This document shows, piece after piece, positions 59,197 to 64,000 of a stretch of 64,000 nucleotides of DNA (the first letter of the stretch is position 1; every line of letters begins with the position of its first letter). A model generated the notes under the pieces. That model searched no databases. It worked only from the letters and a program-made list of their open reading frames with translations, and was not told where the DNA came from. Both the position numbers and the translations under genes were made by a program. The stretch comes from Pseudarcicella hirudinis (GTDB taxonomy: Bacteria > Bacteroidota > Bacteroidia > Cytophagales > Spirosomataceae): NCBI RefSeq assembly GCF_900115665.1, contig NZ_FOXH01000003.1, positions 282,331 through 346,330 of the forward strand, read 5' to 3'.

Positions 59197-61710
59197 TTAT
59201 TTAATCGTTACCGGCCCGAGTAAACCGGAAGGCATAGGCTGCCATTTTGAAGCATCAAAGGGCTTGTATTTTATGTCGACAATATTAATGTCATAAAACT
59301 TCTTCCATTGAGGAGCAACTTTATCAACCAGACGCATATGGTTTGCTGATAAATTGCTTACCTCGACCTCCAAAAGATTATTGGACGGTTTAAGCAGATT
59401 TAGGGGAATTTCTAATTGAAATGGCAGACACCACGCTGTTCCGATAACTTTTCCATTGATTTTCACCAGCGCCGACTCCTTCACATTACCTAAATCAAGG
59501 GTTAATTTTGATACTTTTTGAAGTTTTTCCGGCAAATTGAATGTTTTAGCATATCTGACAGTTCCCCAGAAATAATCAGTGGAATCAGCAAAGCCGACCC
59601 ATGAGCTTAAATCGTGGATATTTTTTGAATATTTTATGGAAGGCATCCCTTCCAGGAATGTAACATTCCAGTCATTCGATAAGTCAAGAGCTGTGGTTCC
59701 GGCAATTATTGTTTCAGGAGGCCTTTTGTGTGAGGAACTTCTGATAAAGCAAGACTCTCCGGGTAATAATTTCAAATAAATCCGGGTCTTTCCATTGCTT
59801 TTTTGCGAGGGCAGTCCTTCGCTTTTTTGGGTTAACGGAGAATATTTTTCAGGATTTTCCGGAGAAAATGATAAATCTATCCAACCTTCATTAAATTCAT
59901 TTGAAAGATTAGTAATAAAATAAACGGTTTGTGTTCCCTTCTTTTTACGGATAAATTTCAGACCTTTTTCCACCCACACTTCCTGAGAAAGACCCCAGGA
60001 TGAAAGTATTTCCAAGGGATTATTGCTTACGGTAACATTTGAGGCTAACTGTGTTATTTCTTCTGCAAAAAGATTTTTACGACTTTCAAAGGAGTCGAAT
60101 CCGGTGAATTTTTCCGGTAAAGCTCCTTCAAATACAATTTTAGCGCCTTCTTTGGAGAGCTTCAAAAGACTTTCCAGGGTTTTTTGGGGAAGAAAAGTAC
60201 ATTTTGGAATTAAAATGGCTTTATACATTTGTCCTTTTGTTTCCAGTGTTCCTTTTTTACCTAATCTGAGATGCTCGATTTGCAGATCAGAAATATAATC
60301 CAGAGAGAATCCTTTCCGCAAAAGGCTTCCGCAGGTTTTTCCAAAATTTTGTTGTAAAATCCAGCCATTAATGCTGTGAATATCAAGTTGATAAACACTT
60401 CCCAAAGGCTTTGTTGAGGTAGCCCATAAATCATTAATCGGGAAATAAACCAGTAAGTCATTATCAGTCTTACTGCTTTGGAGAATTTCCTGGCAATTTT
60501 TGATGTATCTGGTCAGCTCCGGCATCTGTTTCCAGAAATGAGAATAAGGCCCGAAATTGGTTGAAGCATAAAACAACCATCCCGGGAAAGTTTCTTCAGG
60601 GGCTGTGTAGGTAATTCCATGAAAAAAAACATGATTGATTCCGGCAGTAAAAAGCTCATCTATCTGTGGTTTCACCTGAGAAAGAGAAACTTTAAAATGA
60701 TTCGCCAGCCAGGTGCAGGTTTCAGAGCTTACCAGATTCTTTCCCGATAAATTGGCCGCAGAAGAGGCAAATTTCATAGCCAGTGGATTCGGGATACCAA
60801 AACGTTCGATTTCATAATCTTCGTCGATTCTCAGAAAAGGTATTTTAAACCGGCTGGAACCGAATGATTCCGTTTCCGGAACATCGGCTACACTGTATAA
60901 ATCAAGCAGGTTTCCCGGGGAACCATGAGCCTGATATCTTGTAATAAAATGATTTTTTTTGCTCCAGTTTACCCATTTTTCAGCAAAGTTTTCCAGAACT
61001 AAATCAGCTATCGTCTGATGATAATCCATTTTAATCAATCTGCTTCGTTCATTTTGGGTAGAATCAGTAAATTCTTTCAGAAAATCTGTCAGATCATATC
61101 CCCGTCTTTTCTTAAATTCTGCCGGAAATTCATCAGTCCAGTTTGCACCATATACTTCATATGAGTCGGAGTACATCGCTCTGGGGCGGGCTGTTGTGGT
61201 AGAGAAAGCTGTATCAAACCTCCCGACATATTTTGGGATAGCTTTTGAGCTAAAAGGATCCAGAGATAAACCTTCTCCGCCTGGTGCGGCTCTTTTAACA
61301 GCTTGTCCGGTTAAAACGGTTTCCATTTTATTTCCGGTTAATTTCCATTTTTTGGCGGCGATGTCTCCTGAAACATTGGCACCGCCAAAAGGCCAGCCTG
61401 TTCCGGTTGTCATATCAACGCCCAGTCCGAGTCGTCTGGCTTCTTTTGTAGTATGTTCGAAATAATGAATCCATTGTTTTCCCAGGAAAGGTGTAAATTG
61501 CTTTTCATAACCTTTTACTCCGTAAATCGGAATAATGTGTACACCGCCAATTCCTGCTTTGGCAAATTGTTCCAGTTGTCTGGTGATTCCCTTTTCTGAA
61601 ACAGCACTACCCATCCACCACCAGTACGTCCACGGTTTTGCTATATTAAATTGCTGCGATCTTGCCTGAACCGAAAAGAAAAGCAGGCTTAAAAAAAGTA
61701 AATTCCGCAT
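59197..61710 (-). CDS. Glycoside hydrolase family 106-like protein (alpha-L-rhamnosidase type), secreted
   Basis: 837 residues from ATG 61710, which gives a signal peptide (NLLFLSLLFFSVQARSQ); 24 upstream codons lie in frame but look like leader. The PWTYWWWMGSAVSEKGITR start, AKAGIGGVHIIPIYG and DMTTGTGWPFGG are hallmarks of GH106, followed by the TIM-barrel and a C-terminal galactose-binding-like beta domain (VKINGKVIGTAWCLPFQLEIP). Would release alpha-L-rhamnose from pectin-type or glycoside substrates. No SusC/SusD or regulator of the same locus nearby. Confidence 0.85.
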   Translation of the reverse strand: MRNLLFLSLLFFSVQARSQQFNIAKPWTYWWWMGSAVSEKGITRQLEQFAKAGIGGVHIIPIYGVKGYEKQFTPFLGKQWIHYFEHTTKEARRLGLGVDMTTGTGWPFGGANVSGDIAAKKWKLTGNKMETVLTGQAVKRAAPGGEGLSLDPFSSKAIPKYVGRFDTAFSTTTARPRAMYSDSYEVYGANWTDEFPAEFKKRRGYDLTDFLKEFTDSTQNERSRLIKMDYHQTIADLVLENFAEKWVNWSKKNHFITRYQAHGSPGNLLDLYSVADVPETESFGSSRFKIPFLRIDEDYEIERFGIPNPLAMKFASSAANLSGKNLVSSETCTWLANHFKVSLSQVKPQIDELFTAGINHVFFHGITYTAPEETFPGWLFYASTNFGPYSHFWKQMPELTRYIKNCQEILQSSKTDNDLLVYFPINDLWATSTKPLGSVYQLDIHSINGWILQQNFGKTCGSLLRKGFSLDYISDLQIEHLRLGKKGTLETKGQMYKAILIPKCTFLPQKTLESLLKLSKEGAKIVFEGALPEKFTGFDSFESRKNLFAEEITQLASNVTVSNNPLEILSSWGLSQEVWVEKGLKFIRKKKGTQTVYFITNLSNEFNEGWIDLSFSPENPEKYSPLTQKSEGLPSQKSNGKTRIYLKLLPGESCFIRSSSHKRPPETIIAGTTALDLSNDWNVTFLEGMPSIKYSKNIHDLSSWVGFADSTDYFWGTVRYAKTFNLPEKLQKVSKLTLDLGNVKESALVKINGKVIGTAWCLPFQLEIPLNLLKPSNNLLEVEVSNLSANHMRLVDKVAPQWKKFYDINIVDIKYKPFDASKWQPMPSGLLGPVTIK

Positions 61711-61897
61711 AGAAAATGAAGTCAACAATAGAAAAATTAAATTCAAAGTAAAATTAGTCCAAAAACTGTCTTGTTCCGTCATGGCTTTGGATAGCTTAAC
61801 CGAAAAGTTTTCAGACCAGTGGCATGTATTTTCTTTTTAAGCATCTCCTGATTTATTAATTTTGGAGAGGTATCTGCTTCGGATAACCCCACAATTT

Positions 61898-62728
61898 ATG
61901 TTTTCAATTTTACGGCAGCCTTATCCACATAGTGAATCTCCCCGAAAGAGACTGATTTTATCGGTGGCAGCAGGTATTTTCATTGCAGGTTTTCTTGATA
62001 TTTTTCAGCCTTTTGGTTCTTCCGGGTGGAACAATCCTTATAAGTTGATTCTTCTGGCAAATTTTGGACTGGTGACAACCGCAATTATGCTGGGGAATTT
62101 CTTTATGCTTACCTGGCTTTTTCCCAGGTTCTTTAAGGAAGAAAACTGGACTGTAGGGCGGGAGATTTTCTTTACAGTTTTCAATGTGCTGAGTATAGCG
62201 CTTGGCAATATTTTATACGGACATTATATTGGGCTGTTTATTATTGCAGGAGTAGGAATGTTATCAATGGTTAGTTATACTTTTTTGATAGGCGTTTTTC
62301 CCTCGACAGGCATTGCGTTCATTAATTATATTTATCATCTCAAACAATACAACCACCCGCCTCAGCCTTCTGTGGAAAGAGTTGAGAAGGAAGATGTTTT
62401 GATAAAATTGATTGCCGAGAATGAGAAAGACAGTATTTCGCTTTTATCTTCTGAATTACTGTTCATTGAATCCAGTGATAATTATGCCACATTGGTTTAT
62501 GAGAAAGACGGGCAGGTTTATAAAGAATTGATCAGGAGTAGCCTGAGCAGGCTGGAAGGGCAGATCGATAATCCGGAAATTGTTCGTTGTCACCGTTCGT
62601 TCATTGTAAATCTATCAAAAGTTGCTTCGGTTTCCGGAAATGCTCAGGGGTATAAATTAAAGCTGAAAGGCTATGAAATGTTGGTACCGGTTGCCAGAAA
62701 GAATTCAGACATTGTAAAAAGACTTTAG
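61898..62728 (+). CDS. LytTR-domain transcriptional regulator with membrane domain
   Basis: 276 residues from ATG 61898; an in-frame TTG at 61862 is less likely. Four membrane helices (for example LILSVAAGIFIAGFLDIF, LLANFGLVTTAIMLGNFFML) in the first 150 residues, a linker, and a C-terminal LytTR DNA-binding domain (SSELLFIESSDNYATLVY, RCHRSFIVNLSKV). A membrane-bound one-component regulator; no histidine kinase beside it. Terminator follows. Confidence 0.9.
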   Translation: MFSILRQPYPHSESPRKRLILSVAAGIFIAGFLDIFQPFGSSGWNNPYKLILLANFGLVTTAIMLGNFFMLTWLFPRFFKEENWTVGREIFFTVFNVLSIALGNILYGHYIGLFIIAGVGMLSMVSYTFLIGVFPSTGIAFINYIYHLKQYNHPPQPSVERVEKEDVLIKLIAENEKDSISLLSSELLFIESSDNYATLVYEKDGQVYKELIRSSLSRLEGQIDNPEIVRCHRSFIVNLSKVASVSGNAQGYKLKLKGYEMLVPVARKNSDIVKRL

Positions 62729-62734
62729 GAAAAA

Positions 62735-62759
62735 GGGTGTAAAGACGTTCTTTACACCC
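62735..62759. terminator. Terminator between LytTR gene and ABC-F gene
   Basis: Perfect 11-bp arms GGGTGTAAAGA (62735-62745) and TCTTTACACCC (62749-62759) with a 3-base loop, ten bases from the stop of the convergent gene at 62769. Confidence 0.8.
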
Positions 62760-62768
62760 GGTGTTATT

Positions 62769-64000
62769 TTAAATCAGTTCTTCCAACTCGAGCCAGCGTA
62801 ATTCCTTTTCGTCCAGGTTTTCATTGATTTGTTCAATTTCTTTTGCCCAGGCTTCGAGTTCCTCATAATTGCCTTCTCCTTTATTCAGCAAATCTGTCAG
62901 GTCTTTTTTGCGGTTTTCCAGTTTTTGAATGTCTGTGCCGAGGGTTTCATGCTCTTTTTGCTCTTTGAAAGAAAGCTTTCTTTTGGCCGCCGCCGGGGGC
63001 TGTTGAATTTTGCTGGTCTGGTCAAGATTTACTACTTCCTGTGTTTTTCCGGAAGATTTTTGATTCTGACCCGATTCATTTTCTTTAAGCCATTCTCTGT
63101 AATCAGTATAATTTCCATTGAAATTCCTGATATTTCCTTCACCTTCAAAAAGGAAAAGGTTTTCAACCAGTGTATCCATAAAATAACGGTCGTGGGAAAC
63201 CAACAGAAGACAACCTCCAAAATTCAGCAGAAAATCTTCCAGAACATTCAGGGTAGTGATATCAAGATCGTTGGTAGGCTCATCCAGAATCAGGAAATTA
63301 GGGTTCCTGATAAGAACTTTCATAAGCTGAAGACGGCGTTTCTCTCCTCCTGAAAGTTTGGATACCAGGGTATATTGTTTCTTAGGATCAAAAAGGAAAT
63401 GATTCAGAAACTGACTGGCTGAAATGGTTTCACCCGTTCCTACAGTTACTACTTCTGCGATTTCCTTGATGATGTCAATTACCCGCTGATCTTCTCTGAA
63501 TTCAAGATCTGACTGCGTGTAATAACCAAAAACAATAGTTTCACCTTTTTCAACAATTCCTGAATCCGGTTTGATAACCTGCGTTAAAAGATTAAGAAAA
63601 GTAGATTTTCCCACTCCGTTTTTCCCGATGATACCAATTCTGTCTTTTTTCTTGAAAACATAACTGAAGTCTTTCACCAGCGTTTTTTCTCCATACGATT
63701 TATTCAGGCCTTCGATTTCTATGATTTTACTTCCCTGGCGGGACATTTTAACATTCAGTTCTAACGAAGATTTCTCTACAGCTGAATGGGCCTTTTTGTC
63801 AATTTCCTGAAAAGCATCAATTCTGTATTGGGCTTTTGTGCCGCGGGCCTTCGGCTGACGACGCATCCATTCCAGCTCTTTACGGTAAGTATTTTTTGCT
63901 TTGTCAATTTCTGAAGCTTCTATGGCTTCTCTTTCGGCTTTTTTCTCCAGGAAATAGGCATAATTGCCTTTGTAGGAAAATGCTTTTCCACGATCTAATT
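62769..64000 (-). CDS. ABC-F family ATPase, Uup-like (5' part outside window)
   Basis: The frame is open to the right edge (codons for GKAFSYKGNYAYFLEKK are present near 63980), so about 410 C-terminal residues are visible: the end of the first ABC domain's linker, the second ABC domain with GKNGVGKSTFLNLLTQV (Walker A), KLSGGEKRRLQL signature and LILDEPTNDLD (Walker B), and the C-terminal coiled coil (LDEKELRWLELEELI). Cytosolic translation or DNA-structure ATPase; Uup-type by the C-terminal coiled coil. The likely start lies beyond base 64000. Confidence 0.9.
   Translation of the reverse strand, partial: LDRGKAFSYKGNYAYFLEKKAEREAIEASEIDKAKNTYRKELEWMRRQPKARGTKAQYRIDAFQEIDKKAHSAVEKSSLELNVKMSRQGSKIIEIEGLNKSYGEKTLVKDFSYVFKKKDRIGIIGKNGVGKSTFLNLLTQVIKPDSGIVEKGETIVFGYYTQSDLEFREDQRVIDIIKEIAEVVTVGTGETISASQFLNHFLFDPKKQYTLVSKLSGGEKRRLQLMKVLIRNPNFLILDEPTNDLDITTLNVLEDFLLNFGGCLLLVSHDRYFMDTLVENLFLFEGEGNIRNFNGNYTDYREWLKENESGQNQKSSGKTQEVVNLDQTSKIQQPPAAAKRKLSFKEQKEHETLGTDIQKLENRKKDLTDLLNKGEGNYEELEAWAKEIEQINENLDEKELRWLELEELI

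Overview
The window is a chromosomal segment of a low-GC Bacteroidota, most likely an environmental Cytophagales-type organism. The evidence is the promoter style (TTG, about 18-20 bases, TAnnTTTG), the near absence of Shine-Dalgarno sequences, families typical of the phylum (DUF2480, DUF4350, DUF4129/SpoIIM/MoxR cluster, ThuA-PQQ dehydrogenase fusion, GH95 and GH106 secreted hydrolases, a TonB receptor under a THI-element) and a large lipoprotein alpha-2-macroglobulin. No lower-rank placement is possible from sequence reading alone.

Layout. 1-9.5 kb: acyl-CoA and amino-acid catabolism, with pieces of a leucine-degradation route (methylglutaconyl-type enoyl-CoA hydratase, acyl-CoA dehydrogenase, methylcrotonyl-type carboxyltransferase, HMG-CoA lyase), serine ammonia-lyase, glutaryl-CoA dehydrogenase and two small outer-membrane barrels. 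9.7-13.3 kb: fusA, truC and rpsJ, each translation gene with its own promoter and terminator. 13.3-15.8 kb: a minus-strand glycan-modification group (deacetylase, formyltransferase, GT2). 15.9-21.5 kb: alpha-2-macroglobulin. 21.8-25.7 kb: rpmH, rnpA, S41 protease, tsaB, DUF2480. 25.7-32.3 kb: RDD / SpoIIM / DUF4129 / DUF4350 / MoxR membrane cluster. 32.3-35.3 kb: an inverted repeat element, then promoter, TPP riboswitch and TonB receptor. 36.1-41.6 kb: eutB and eutC, separated by a 3.4-kb block holding a PIN-nuclease gene with an uncharacterised partner, an amidohydrolase, a repeat array and a small monooxygenase. 41.6-50.2 kb: GT2, TerC, a very large SF1 helicase, AraC regulator, PhyH dioxygenase and a tiny secreted basic protein. 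50.4-61.7 kb: secreted carbohydrate enzymes (dienelactone hydrolase, GH95, ThuA plus PQQ dehydrogenase/cytochrome c, GH106) with an RhlE-type helicase between. 61.9-64 kb: membrane LytTR regulator and an ABC-F ATPase that runs off the window.

The most unusual features are: (i) a dispersed repeat family built on a conserved core of about 30 bases that starts CTATGTG and ends TATGTGGTT, found at three loci with a different spacer and period at each (62 bp, 51/52 bp, and a decayed inverted form); (ii) a translationally coupled two-gene PIN module with a 257-residue partner, lying inside a split eutBC locus; (iii) a ThuA-PQQ dehydrogenase-cytochrome c gene broken in frame exactly at a run of eleven A's; (iv) a TPP-riboswitch-controlled TonB receptor with no other thiamine gene beside it.
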